Below are positions 54,071 to 62,985 of a stretch of DNA of 64,000 nucleotides, in pieces. The stretch lies in NCBI GenBank assembly GCA_016859345.1, contig CM029126.1, forward strand, positions 9,936,527-10,000,526. Direction: 5' to 3'. Positions within the stretch are counted from its first letter, which is position 1. Each line of letters opens with the position of its first letter. The notes beneath the pieces were generated by a model, which was not told the origin of the DNA, made no database searches, and saw only the letters and a program-made list of their open reading frames with translations. The DNA comes from Istiophorus platypterus. Its lineage: Eukaryota; Chordata; Actinopteri; Istiophoriformes; Istiophoridae. The position numbers and the translations under genes were made by a program.

Positions 54071-54399
54071 TCACTCAATCTTGGTGCCGCCTAGAGAGGG
54101 GGGGCTGTGTGCCATTTCGCTGGAGGAGCAGGAAGAGGCGGGGCTGGAGCAGGGGGAAGGGGAGCAGGGGGTGGGGCTGATGCTGCTGGCCGAGGGGAAG
54201 GGGGAGGGCTGGGAGGCTTTGGCTACGGCGGCACTGACCAGTCCAGTGCCGGGGTTCTGACCGATGTGGAGGAGGGCAGGGTGGTTGAGGAAGAGGGAGG
54301 ATGGGAGGCCCCCTCCTTGGCCCCCAGAGGTCCCCAGCATCACCTTACTACCCCCCTCAAGACTGGAAAGAGGCAGCTGGCCACCACTGGCTGCTAGGG
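54071..54399 (-). CDS. pou2f2: pou2f2 exon 14, C-terminal coding part
   Basis: Acceptor CTCCCTCAG; 329 bp of coding sequence to TGA at 54073-54071. In the long frame it encodes residues 580-688: ALAASGGQLPLSSLEGGSK, then VMLGTSGGQGGGLPSSLFLNH, PALLHIGQNPGTGLVSAAVA and a serine/proline/cysteine-rich end. FLNH.ALL and GLVSAA are conserved with mammalian long Oct-2 and Oct-1. In the exon-13-skipped frame the same exon reads GPSSQWWPAASFQS and stops at 54359-54357. Confidence 0.92.
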
Positions 54400-56439
54400 C
54401 TGAGGGAGAGACAGAGAAGCAGGTTAAAAGAATATCCCACCATCAGACATGTTTTACTGTATTCAAGGATCAAATTCAACTTTATTTATTTTGTCGCTTT
54501 TGCTAGTAAATCTTTATTCTTCAAACGCCTCTTTCTCAGGTGAATTGTTGTTTTAAAATCATCCCTAATCCTCTTCCTTTAAAATATTCAAGAAAAGGAA
54601 AAACTTAAGCCCATTCTTGCTCTTTTTTTCTCCAAGTTATCTTTTGTCCTTTTTTGTTATTAATAAGTAGTATTCAGCTCATTAAAGGAGTTGTTTGTTA
54701 TAAAGTATATCAATTTAAAGTTCTCAGTCTACCAACTTTCTGCCGGCCCTCCCCCTCTAGCACTACTTTTCATCCACTACATTTTTCTACTGTACAGAGC
54801 CAAGCCAAAGAAAGTGACTAAAAATGTTGTAATCGTTAGAAAATGGTGGAGAGTAACTGTCACTGCTTATGTTAGACAGAGAGCACTGGGAGTTGCCCCG
54901 GGCACTAAGAGACTTGTTATTCCGTGGAAAGTTCCACAAAAACCTGTCTATTTTTCTTTTCGAGTATCACTTGAATGACAGCTGAGAAACATTAATTTCC
55001 AAAAAACACACAATGACGCCCACCACGTTTCAACTACGTGCCAATACAGGTAAAGCCTGTTGCAATTTTCATCTAATATCTGTAGCAAGCTAATCTTGTG
55101 GAATCAAATACAGCATAGCAAGAGGTAAGCTGACAAGAGTGGTCTGTTGTTATGGAAACAAGGTTGATGACTGGCTACCCCCCCCCCAATAAACATCCAG
55201 GGCTTCTTTCACTATCAAAATGGTACATGTGAACACAGCCTAATAATATTTTTGATAGCATAGCAACAGTAGAACAGATTTTCCTCTTCACCCCTACTAC
55301 TCAAAGAGCAAAATGTCCTGTGGGTGCATTGCATTAAGGTCTATGGAGGCTACTTTTCGGTAAAGAAACTGTTATTTCTACCTCAATTTCTCGGTGTATG
55401 ACTGCTGGCCAACAAAGTGGTGTGAAATGGTGAATCCAAAATATAGCTCTTGCCTCTGTGATCCTGAAGGCCTAACACCAAAACCTGGAATTTACTGTTG
55501 ATGGTTTAAAGGTTTTCTGGTTTCAAGTCCGTTATAGCTTCACGTTTTTACAAAAAAAATAAGAAAAAAATCTTCCAAACGGCTCAATGAACCACAAAGA
55601 AGAACATGGGTATACAACTGTGTAAAATGTTTTAGTGACTTTTCCTTTTTTCATAATCAACATATTTGACTAATGATAAAATGAAGAGATGAAAGCTAAA
55701 GATGAGTGAGACAACACAGACGCACAACAAAAACAAAACAAAAAAAACAAAAACAAAACACAGCCCGCACAATGACGCAACCGTCGTCATTCACACACAC
55801 AGACACTTGATGGGATGGATTCATGGATGTTGATGGCAGCATATGAGAAATCAGTCTACAACTCTCTCCGTCTCGGCTGCCTCATGCTGTGGATGAGCAA
55901 AAACCTTCAGCTGCCTATTCATCTGTGTCTCCAGTCAGCAGTCTACCAGTGCAATTTGATTCACCTACCATGCATAACTGTATTACTCACCATCACACTT
56001 CTCTTTTTTAATACGCCCCCCCCCCATCCTTACAGCACAAAGAATGATCAAGAATTAGCTCTGCTGACGGTGGCTGGGACTGCTTGGCAGTCACTTCTGC
56101 TGTATTGTCCGCTCTCTTTTTTGTGCTACGCTCGTACTGTTTTGAGGTGTAGGAAGGTGTCACAGATGATTTGTGTCATTTACAATATGTGTCATTAGTG
56201 ATATGAGAGACAAGTGTTCCTGTGAGTGCACGAGAGGAGGTAAATTTATTGCCTCTGTGCAGAACATAAGAACCATTTTCTGGGTGTTTTTATGTAGACT
56301 GTTGATTTTTTTTTTTTATGATTTTTTTTCCAGAAATGAAATATTAAAGACCACCTCCACCTCAGCCTCTGCATTATATTCTTTTCATCAGTGGTGCTTG
56401 ATAAACCCATTTTCCTTTTAGTGTCTCTCTCACACACAC
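54400..56439 (-). other. pou2f2 intron between exons 13 and 14
   Basis: 2.04-kb AT-rich intron. Nothing beyond simple A/T-rich sequence was recognised. Confidence 0.8.
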
Positions 56440-56513
56440 CTTGGATAGTGGCCAGGGGATTGTTACCGAGGAGGGCTTGGTTCATCCCTGTGTTAACTCC
56501 CATCACAGTGTTC
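56440..56513 (-). CDS. pou2f2: pou2f2 exon 13, probable alternative (skippable) exon
   Basis: 74 bp. Acceptor AAACAACAG has no normal pyrimidine tract: the 45 nt upstream on the sense strand are TG repeats. The donor is GTGTGTGTG, so it is itself TG-repeat-like. With the carried GG it encodes residues 555-579, GNTVMGVNTGMNQALLGNNP then LATIQ, matching the long Oct-1/Oct-2 tail (ALMSNNPLATIQ). 74 is not a multiple of three, so skipping changes the reading frame of the last exon. Confidence 0.88.
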
Positions 56514-57248
56514 CTGTTGTTTCACACACACAAAAACACACACACACACACACACACGCGTGCACACGCGCGCATAGATACACACACGCAGCACCACACA
56601 TGTGCAAGCATATATACGCACAAAGACAGGCAGAGGAGAAAAGGTGAGAAAAAAAGCAGGTTTGGCAGCAAAGACAACCAGAGGGCAAATTCAGCCCTGC
56701 ACATGTTAAGAGCAGTAGTTTGCTGTACAAATGTAAAAAAAGTAAAAAAAAAGAGAGTAGACGCTTGGAAAGAAACAGATCGTATTGAAAAATGCTATAA
56801 AAGATCAAAATTCTCATTATCTATGCATTTATAATAAAGGATAGAAATGGTTAAATAATGTAAATCTGAGACACATTCGGGTGTCTCTGTCGTATTCACC
56901 TCAAGTTTGCAGCAAAATCGGTGATGTAGTTAGACACGTCACCGTTCTTTTTACCCATACGCCATAAGCTGTGAACACAAGAACCACACACACAAACACA
57001 CACAGGGTTAGAATACACTGCTTCGCAGGGGAAGCAGTTGCACCCGGTGGCATTACTGGGTTTGTACAAACAATCACTGTGCGTGTGCGTGTACAGTATC
57101 AAACATTTAACTACAAACTGCAGGTGAACCGAGCATGGTGCAGTGCAGTATTCATGGTGAGCATGTGTCTGGAAATATGAGGTTGTGTGCCATGGAATTG
57201 TGTGTAATGTTTTGTTTTATTTAGTTGTGATGGCCACCATGGAGAAAG

Positions 57249-57288
<40 letters not shown>

Positions 57289-58193
57289 AAATAGTGTCAT
57301 TCAGATGAAAACCAAATATAGACCTAATACTTTAGTTCCCCTAAATTACTACTTTTAGCTATTACCTACAATCTGTTAGTTATCTTTTGATACCTAGCAG
57401 ATACAAAAGATTTTACTTTATTTGTTCAGGTTTTGCCGCCAAATCATAGCAATGGGGAAGATTGGTATTTTGTTTGTGGTGCTCAGTTAAACAGTTAAAC
57501 AGAAAGTAGAAGAGAGATTTTACCCTTGAATTTTTGAAATCTAACATTTAAAATCACACCACAAACAAAATTCAATAAATCTCCGAAGTATTGGTGCGGA
57601 GGCAGAAATCTCAGGGTCGGGTTACGCTTGAAAAGAACTAGTTTGCATGAGATATTGTCCAACAACACTGGACAGTGTGTTTGTAGTTTTTCTGCACGGC
57701 CATACTTGAAAGCAGAGTGAAAAGCCGGCCCTCAGAGAGAAGGGCGATAACAGCGCACATTTTCAGACAATCTCTGCTGGAAGGCAGTGTTGCTCTCGTT
57801 TGTTCGCACAAACAGTGACAGAAATTGTTGTGCGAAGACTGAATAAAATAGGACTTTGGGGAAAGTTCAAACCTTTCCAATTTCTCACCCTCACACACCT
57901 CACCAATGGCTGCATGAAGTTCGAGTGACTGTTGTGTTGCTGGTTTCGGAAAGTTACAGGTGTCACAGAAATGGGGGGTTTCAGAAGCTGTTTGCCCATC
58001 TGACAAGATATCTTAGCCTTGCCAAGTACAACCCCACATGTCAGAATTGCTGGGTATGGTAAGTGGAAAAATAAGTGTTTTATTTAATTCATTTGGGTGA
58101 ACTAACACTGTCAAAACCAAAATTTGCCCTCACCATAACTACTGTCAAGTAAGTGTGTGGGGATACCAAGGTGGCGTGTTGTGAACATCTTAC
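56514..58193 (-). other. pou2f2 intron between exons 12 and 13
   Basis: 1.68-kb intron. On the plus strand it has a 33-base T run (57252-57284). A CA/CG-alternating tract (56520-56590) abuts the exon 13 acceptor; on the sense strand this is TG repeat. No coding sequence was recognised. Confidence 0.8.
57252..57284. repeat. T33 homopolymer in pou2f2 intron
   Basis: Uninterrupted run of 33 T on the plus strand (poly-A on the pou2f2 sense strand). Confidence 0.95.
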
Positions 58194-58420
58194 CCGGTGT
58201 TAAGATTGAGTGTGCTGTGGCTGGGAGTGGCTGGGCTGGCTGTGCTGCGGGGAGGAGGCGGAGGAGTCACCGGGGAGGGTGCAGAGCTGAGGGAGGGATG
58301 GGTTGCGCTGAGGGAGGGGTGGGTGGAGGTGAGGCTGGAAGTCAGGGGGCAGACGGAGGACATGGTAGTCACTGTTGTGCTGCTGAGACTGGTCACGGCC
58401 TGTGACAGCTGGCTCGACAT
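58194..58420 (-). CDS. pou2f2: pou2f2 exon 12, Ser/Thr/Pro-rich C-terminal region
   Basis: 227 bp, acceptor TCTGCCAG, donor GTAAGATG. It encodes residues 480-554, MSSQLSQAVTSLSSTTVTTM followed by SSVCPL and Ser/Thr/Pro-rich sequence to LNLNT, plus two bases (GG) carried forward. A near-repeat STHPSLSATHPSLSS lies in the middle. The SQA..SLSSTTVTTLSS motif is typical of Oct-2. It ends in phase 2; the two carried bases decide the C-terminal frame (see exon 13). Confidence 0.93.
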
Positions 58421-58607
58421 CTGGCAGAGAGAAAAGGAAACAGATTCAGGTTTCTGAAACTACGGGAAGCTGAAAAACAGGGTCAAGTTTATTTACAATT
58501 ATTCATAAAATTATTCACACAAATAGAAGAGATGTGATATGACTGTGAGGCATTTATGTCCATCAAAATGAGCAGGTGTGTCAGGGATATTGGGGCTGGA
58601 TAATCAC

Positions 58608-58805
58608 CATGTGAGGGCTGTAGCAGGGTGGTTTGTGCGTCGGTGGGGCAGTGGGGGGCTGGCTGGGCAGGGGAGGGGTGGCACTGGTGGGATTAATGCG
58701 CTTCTCTTTCTGCCGGCGGTTGCAGAACCAGACCCGGATCACCTCCTTCTCCATGTTGAGCTGCTCGGCGATCAGCAGGATCTCTTCTGAGGTAGGCTTC
58801 TGGTT
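58608..58805 (-). CDS. pou2f2: pou2f2 exon 11, rest of homeodomain
   Basis: 198 bp, acceptor CCCTGCAG, donor GTGATTAT; both ends phase 0. It encodes residues 414-479. NQKPTSEEILLIAEQLNMEK leads into recognition helix 3, with VIRVWFCNRRQKEKR fully conserved, including the POU-class cysteine after WF. After INP comes a proline-rich segment ending PCYSPHM. Confidence 0.97.
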
Positions 58806-59236
58806 CTGCAGGGCAGAAACTTAGATTATTTCGACAGTGCTATATTTCACATGATTCAAAACATTAAAAACACAAAGACCTGAATCATGTTCCTTCACAA
58901 AAAGGGACAGTTAAATGATTTGTAGACAAATAATGACTTAAGAAATCAGTGTCAGGTATTAGGATGAAACTTTAAGCATTTTCTAGTGCCAAATAACTAA
59001 AATGCTAGCCACTCATGAAGTGTGATGACAAAAATACAAACGTTTTTTACTTAAAAAAGTTTATAAAGCAGGTTCAGGGTGAGTTATGAATTAATCAGCC
59101 CAAGTCACATATGTAAAAAAAAAAAGTGTGTGAATTCATTTGAGAGTGAAGGATAATATTTGATTAGCTTTTTCAATTATGTAATAAACTTCAGTTCCCT
59201 AATTTTTTTTAAACCAAACAAGATTAATCGTCTTAC

Positions 59237-59385
59237 CGTCATGAATGAGCGCTCCAGGGCCACGCGTACATTTGTCTCGATGCTGGTTCTCTTCTTTCTG
59301 CGGCGGCCAGGAACCCCTTCGAAGCCCAGAGAGGGAGAGGACAGGGAGCTGGGGCTGGGCAGGGTGCTGTCTATGGACATGGTCT
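59237..59385 (-). CDS. pou2f2: pou2f2 exon 10, POU linker and start of homeodomain
   Basis: 149 bp, acceptor CCTTCAG, donor GTAAGACG. It encodes residues 364-413: linker ETMSIDSTLPSPSSLSSPSL GFEGVPG, then the first 23 residues of the homeodomain from RRRKKRTSIETNVRVALERS. The ETMS-DS linker is Oct-2-like; Oct-1 has a different linker here. The last residues SFMT replace the usual SFLA/SFLE just before the intron. Confidence 0.97.
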
Positions 59386-59510
59386 CTGAAGGAGGGAAAC
59401 AAACAAACAAAAATCCAAGTGTCGGATGAATTCTACTTTTCATACTCTTTAAGAAGGTACTTTAAAAATATGCTAGTCTGTAGATTGCTGTTATTTAGAT
59501 GAGAGCTCAC

Positions 59511-59652
59511 CAGCATCATTAAGCCACTTCTCCAGCAGTGGCTTCAGCTTACACATGTTCTTAAAGCTCAGATTGAGGGCTTCAAAGCGCGAGATGGTTG
59601 TCTGGCTGAAGTCATTGCCATAAAGCTTCCCCATGGCCAAGCCTACATCTCC
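59511..59652 (-). CDS. pou2f2: pou2f2 exon 9, second part of POU-specific domain
   Basis: 142 bp, acceptor TCTAACAG, donor GTGAGCTC. It encodes residues 317-363, GDVGLAMGKLYGNDFSQTTI through LLEKWLNDA, the DNA-contacting helices (SQTTISRFEAL) of the POU-specific domain. No key residue is missing. It ends in phase 1. Confidence 0.98.
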
Positions 59653-59743
59653 CTGTTAGAAAGACAAAAAAATGACATATCATAACTCATCACTGACTGA
59701 GAAACATTCAATGCTGGCGTAACCTGAATGTGTTTCCCCCTAC

Positions 59744-59893
59744 CTGCGTGAAGCCCAGTTTGATGCGTCTCTGTTTGAAAGTGCGGGCGAACTGTTCCAG
59801 CTCCTCCAGGTCACTGGGCTCCTCGGGGTGGGAGGTCACTGAAGGCATCGTGGTCACGCCTCCACTGCCACTCACCTCCACACTCTTATCTCG
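59744..59893 (-). CDS. pou2f2: pou2f2 exon 8, first part of POU-specific domain
   Basis: 150 bp, acceptor CCTCCGCAG, donor GTAGGGGG. It encodes residues 267-316. A Ser/Gly/Thr-rich lead (RDKSVEVSGSGG) is followed by the POU-specific domain from EEPSDLEELEQFARTFKQRR through IKLGFTQ. The intron falls after FTQ, as in other POU2F genes. Confidence 0.97.
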
Positions 59894-60010
59894 CTGCGGA
59901 GGGCACGACGTCAGAGGAGGGGAAGTGGGAAGAGAGAAAGAGCAGGTTATCAGTGGTGGGGGACTGGGTTGTCCTTTTCCATTGACTAAATCTTGAAAGT
60001 TGTCTCATAC

Positions 60011-60102
60011 CTGTGCTTGGAGTCCTAGTCTAGTTGGAGCAGACAGCAGGCTCCCTTGGTTTTGCTGAGGTAGCGGAATAAGATTTGGTGTCGATAGGAG
60101 TC
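60011..60102 (-). CDS. pou2f2: pou2f2 exon 7
   Basis: 92 bp, acceptor TTTCTCAG, donor GTATGAGA. With the carried base it encodes 31 residues (236-266), beginning GLLSTPNLIPLPQQNQGSLL, which matches the LLPTPNLFQLPQQ block of Oct-2. It ends in phase 0. Confidence 0.93.
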
Positions 60103-60220
60103 CTGAGAAAAAAAAGCACATTACCGACCATATTTATGAAAAAAGGTGAAATTAATGTTAACATCCATGACTAATTTCTTCCTAAAACATAAAAAATATT
60201 CATGTAACCGGCATCCCCAC

Positions 60221-60326
60221 CTTGCTGGGCCTGCTGCGCCTGTGGGAGAAGGAACTGGGCAGGAGATGGGAGCGGGTGGCCAGGGACCAACACTAACTGT
60301 TGAAGCTGCAGCAACTGTTGGATGTC
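60221..60326 (-). CDS. pou2f2: pou2f2 exon 6
   Basis: 106 bp, acceptor GTTGAACAG, donor GTGGGGATG. It encodes residues 201-235, opening DIQQLLQLQQLVLVPGHPL and followed by SPAQFLLPQAQQAQQ. This is a strongly conserved glutamine/leucine-rich Oct-2 activation segment. It ends in phase 1. Confidence 0.94.
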
Positions 60327-60651
60327 CTGTTCAACCAAGAGAGAAAGCATGTATTCATAATTCCAAATGAATTCATAAGACTAGATAGGGAGCTCAGTCA
60401 CACAAAAATGTGTTAGTATGTTACATAACTTCACCTGCGGAGAGGAACTGTTTCTGATGGGCAGAAAACATAGACTGATAGGAAAAACTTTGTTATCGTG
60501 AAAAGTAAGGGAAAATGTGAGTATTCACGCAAAGTGGAAACTCTGAATCATGACATACACAACACACATGCAAGAAGAATTGTTCCATGGCTTGTACTGT
60601 TTCCTCAATCAAACCACTCATCAGGACGTGGCTTTGATTGGCAGTCAGTAC

Positions 60652-60987
60652 CTGGGCAGTGAGCTGGATTGGCTGGGACAGGGTAAGCTGGGGTGGAGGT
60701 GGGGGGACAGGGACACTTTGGGCTGTCTGTTCCTGTGTGCTCTGTCCCTGTCCCTGGGACTGCGGCTGAGTCTGCTGACCCGTTTGTCCCGCCTGCTGCT
60801 GCTGTTGCTGCTGCTGGGCTTGCTGATTTGCTGCTGCGGCTGCCTGAGCTTGCTGATTGGCTTGGGCGGCTGCATGGGCAGCGTGAGCGGCGTGGGCTGC
60901 ATTAGATTGCTGCACAGCTGCAGCCAGAAGCTGTGCCTGAGCCTGCTGCAGCAACAACTGCTGCTGTGCTGGCAACAGAGCTGTCAA
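60652..60987 (-). CDS. pou2f2: pou2f2 exon 5, Gln/Ala-rich activation region
   Basis: 336 bp, acceptor TTTGCCAG, donor GTACTGACT; both ends phase 0. It encodes 112 residues (89-200). It opens LTALLPAQQQLLLQQAQAQL, almost the same as the Oct-1 glutamine-rich region, then carries AAH and AQA repeats, a run of eight or nine Gln (CTG/CAG codons around 60794-60816), a PQSQGQGQSTQEQ stretch, a proline run and the Oct-type ending LSQPIQLTAQ. Gln-rich segments of this kind act as transactivation domains in Oct-1 and Oct-2. The exon is in frame and could be optional: the common human Oct-2 isoform lacks most of this block, as far as I recall. Confidence 0.92.
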
Positions 60988-61183
60988 CTGGCAAAGAGGA
61001 GAGGAGAAGAGAGGAGAGGACAGGAGAAAAAATTTAGATATAAATAGGAAAGAAGAAAATGGACAGGATGAGACAAAGAAGGAAACAAAGTGTTTAAAAA
61101 GAAGCACAAGAGAAGCAAGCGGGGTAAAAGCAAGGCAAGGTGCTCGTGTCTGTCTTTGCGCATAGGACATAAGTCTGTCTTAC

Positions 61184-61303
61184 CCCTGCTAGTTGGGAGC
61201 CGGTCAGCATGAGCTGTGTATGTTGCAGGGCCGTCTGTGAGGGGGTCGGGCCATGGGAGGGAGGAAGGGCCGGGGACATCTCACCACAATCCTCCATCTT
61301 ATT
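61184..61303 (-). CDS. pou2f2: pou2f2 exon 4
   Basis: 120 bp, acceptor CTCACAG, donor GTAAGACA. It encodes 40 residues (49-88) opening NKMEDCGEMSPALPPSHGP and ending with the Oct-family block QLMLTGSQLAG, which precedes the glutamine-rich activation region. Both ends are phase 0. Confidence 0.92.
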
Positions 61304-62142
61304 CTGTGAGGAAGACAGGAAAGAGAAGGGCGAGTGAAAAGGAATATTAATTAAAAGAAAACATACATGTGTACAAAGCACAAATCCTAAATTATTTTTA
61401 TTCCCACCAATCATTTTCATCATTGCACCACTGAAAATATTAATTTTACTGCCCCTTGTCAACATAAATGGTAGCATGTAATTGTAAAAAGCATGCCTTT
61501 GCAAAAAAAAGACCAGAAAACAAATATTAAAAACATTAGACAGGGAACCAACCTTCCTAGAACTTAGAGCTGGTCAAAAAGTCCAATTAGAAAGATACAG
61601 CTACAACTACATTAGCGCACCTGACTATAAATTCATGTGTAATTTAAAGTAATGTTCATAAGCTGATCAGAAACGCGTCCGAGGATGTAAGTCTACTAGT
61701 CGTTGTTTGTCTTACACACAGGGATGATCTTTTTGCCCCAGGATCATGCATGTCTGGACTGGCAAGGGGGGGTCCTCTATCTTACTGATTTCCATATCTC
61801 CCATGATATGCAAATTAGGAGGATTTCACTCTGTTGAGTTGTAGCACTATAGATTTATTGGAGTTCTAAATGCACTTTGTGAAGGGAGAGTGCCGTCATA
61901 CTCTCTACTCTTTGTGACTTTGTTTACTTTCGAGACTGAACGCAGAGTCGTCACATTATGAACCTCAACGTCGAACAAGACAAAAGAGCAATTCAGTGCA
62001 TAGAAATGAACACAAAGCTGAGGCAGCTATGCTGTCAATAAACCTACTGTGTGACGTTAAGACACAAACGATGCTCAAACATAGGCTCAGAGATACGCAC
62101 AGACATGCAGAGGCAGTTCAGTGTAATGGGCACACACGAACG

Positions 62143-62217
<75 letters not shown>

Positions 62218-62233
62218 TCAGACTCACACTCAC
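61304..62233 (-). other. pou2f2 intron between exons 3 and 4
   Basis: 930-bp intron. It holds a (CA)n array at about 62143-62214 adjoining the exon 3 donor, and an octamer ATGCAAAT at 61808-61815. No coding sequence was recognised. Confidence 0.8.
62143..62214. repeat. (CA)n microsatellite beside pou2f2 exon 3 donor
   Basis: About 36 units; TG repeat on the sense strand, starting about 20 nt into the intron. Confidence 0.95.
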
Positions 62234-62284
62234 CTTGCTGCTGCTCAGGGATGGTGACAGTGGAAAGGGATTGACTTTCATCGA
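62234..62284 (-). CDS. pou2f2: pou2f2 exon 3
   Basis: 51 bp, acceptor GGCTCAG, donor GTGAGTG. It encodes 17 residues (32-48), SMKVNPFPLSPSLSSSK, alignable with the Oct-2 segment around SPFSVSP before the Gln-rich region. Both ends are phase 0, so it could be skipped without shifting the frame. A (CA)n array begins about 20 bp beyond the donor, which places a (TG)n tract in the following intron on the sense strand. Confidence 0.85.
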
Positions 62285-62374
62285 CTGAGCCAAGAGGAAA
62301 AGAAACAGACACAGCATATCAGAAATTATTGCCCCAAATTACTTTAAAGTCATTCTGTTTTATTTGCTAATAAA

Positions 62375-62640
62375 AACAGATAATTTATCGACAGAAAATT
62401 ATTTTTTATTCATTTTGATCAAATATTTTACTGATTTAGCAAATATGCTAACGACTAACTGTTTCAAGCTGTTCAATGCAAGGATTTGCTGCTTTTCTCT
62501 TTCTATATCATTACAAATTAAATTATCAGCTATTTCAAGGCATCACTTTGGTCTCTGGGAAATTACGATTTTCATATTTTCACTAAAGTTTGATATCATT
62601 TAGACATCAACATTACTTCCAGAATAATTGACATCGGATG
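62375..62640. repeat. Family A, copy 12, in pou2f2 intron
   Basis: ATTTATCGACAGAAAATTAT, TTTCAAGCTGTTCAATGCAA, GGATTTGCTGCTTTTCTCTT and TCTCTGGGAAATTACGA, in the usual order, between exons 2 and 3. Confidence 0.6.
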
Positions 62641-62728
62641 ACATGTCACGGTTATCACTTTGGTGGATCAGTTATGTAGGTGAAAGTGGTGGGGGGATAA
62701 ACCTAATAATCACAGGATTCAGATGTAC

Positions 62729-62763
62729 CTGGTGATTTGATTCAGATCCATTCCGCTCAGAAT
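62729..62763 (-). CDS. pou2f2: pou2f2 exon 2
   Basis: A 35-bp micro-exon between TACGCAG and GTACATCT. With the carried base it gives DSERNGSESNHQ (residues 20-31), close to the mammalian Oct-2 segment around ERNG..TNHQ. It ends in phase 0. It is too short to be found as an open frame; the call rests on splice sites, phase and homology. Confidence 0.88.
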
Positions 62764-62919
62764 CTGCGTAGGAGGGAAAGGAAAAAGTGAGAAGTCATCA
62801 TATGATCATGTGTCATGACACAATTGCAGTGTACAGTATCGGGCGCGGATATAATTTTATATTCAACATATACGTTCTCCGCATGTGAATGTGAATGTTT
62901 TTACTTGCGGGCTTCTCAC

Positions 62920-62985
62920 CTGTGCCCTCCAACGGTGAGTCAGCCCCTACTTTCTCGACCTCCACTGGCTTTGACATCCTGATAT
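62920..62985 (-). CDS. pou2f2: pou2f2 exon 1 (first visible coding exon)
   Basis: 66 bp between a TTTTACAG acceptor and a GTGAGAAG donor. It reads (D)IRMSKPVEVEKVGADSPLEGT plus one base, matching the start of mammalian Oct-2 around IRMSKP. The ATG at 62977-62975 is the first Met seen; the preceding D-I-R codons and the acceptor show that at least one exon lies upstream. It ends in phase 1. Confidence 0.88.

Larger units (their letters stand above)
54071..62985 (-). other. pou2f2: pou2f2 (Oct-2) gene, 14 visible coding exons
   Basis: Span of the readable coding part of an Oct-2 gene. Oct-2 is a nuclear transcription factor that binds the octamer ATGCAAAT through a bipartite POU domain and is best known from B cells and neurons. 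From the first visible ATG (62977-62975) the exons join without a frame break into 688 residues: Gln/Ala-rich region about 89-200, POU-specific domain about 290-363, linker about 364-390, homeodomain 391-450, then a Ser/Thr/Pro-rich C-terminus. Features that separate it from Oct-1 are the N-terminal IRMSKP, the DSERNG-NHQ segment, the MLTGSQLAG block and the linker SPSLGFEGVPGRRRKKR. The neighbouring erf exon agrees with human POU2F2/ERF synteny. All introns are GT-AG, from 91 bp to about 2 kb. Whether 62977 is the true start is uncertain: mammalian Oct-2 carries a few residues upstream, and here the exon opens 8 nt before the ATG after an acceptor. Confidence 0.95.

Noticed and set aside
58157..58405. 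Plus-strand open frame over pou2f2 exon 12
   Set aside because: Antisense shadow of a Ser/Pro-rich coding exon.
54071..62985. Naming the POU gene pou2f1 (Oct-1)
   Set aside because: The Gln-rich exon and long tail look Oct-1-like, but the linker ETMSIDS..SPSLGFEGVPG, the MSKPVEVEK start, the WW tail and the erf neighbour all fit Oct-2.
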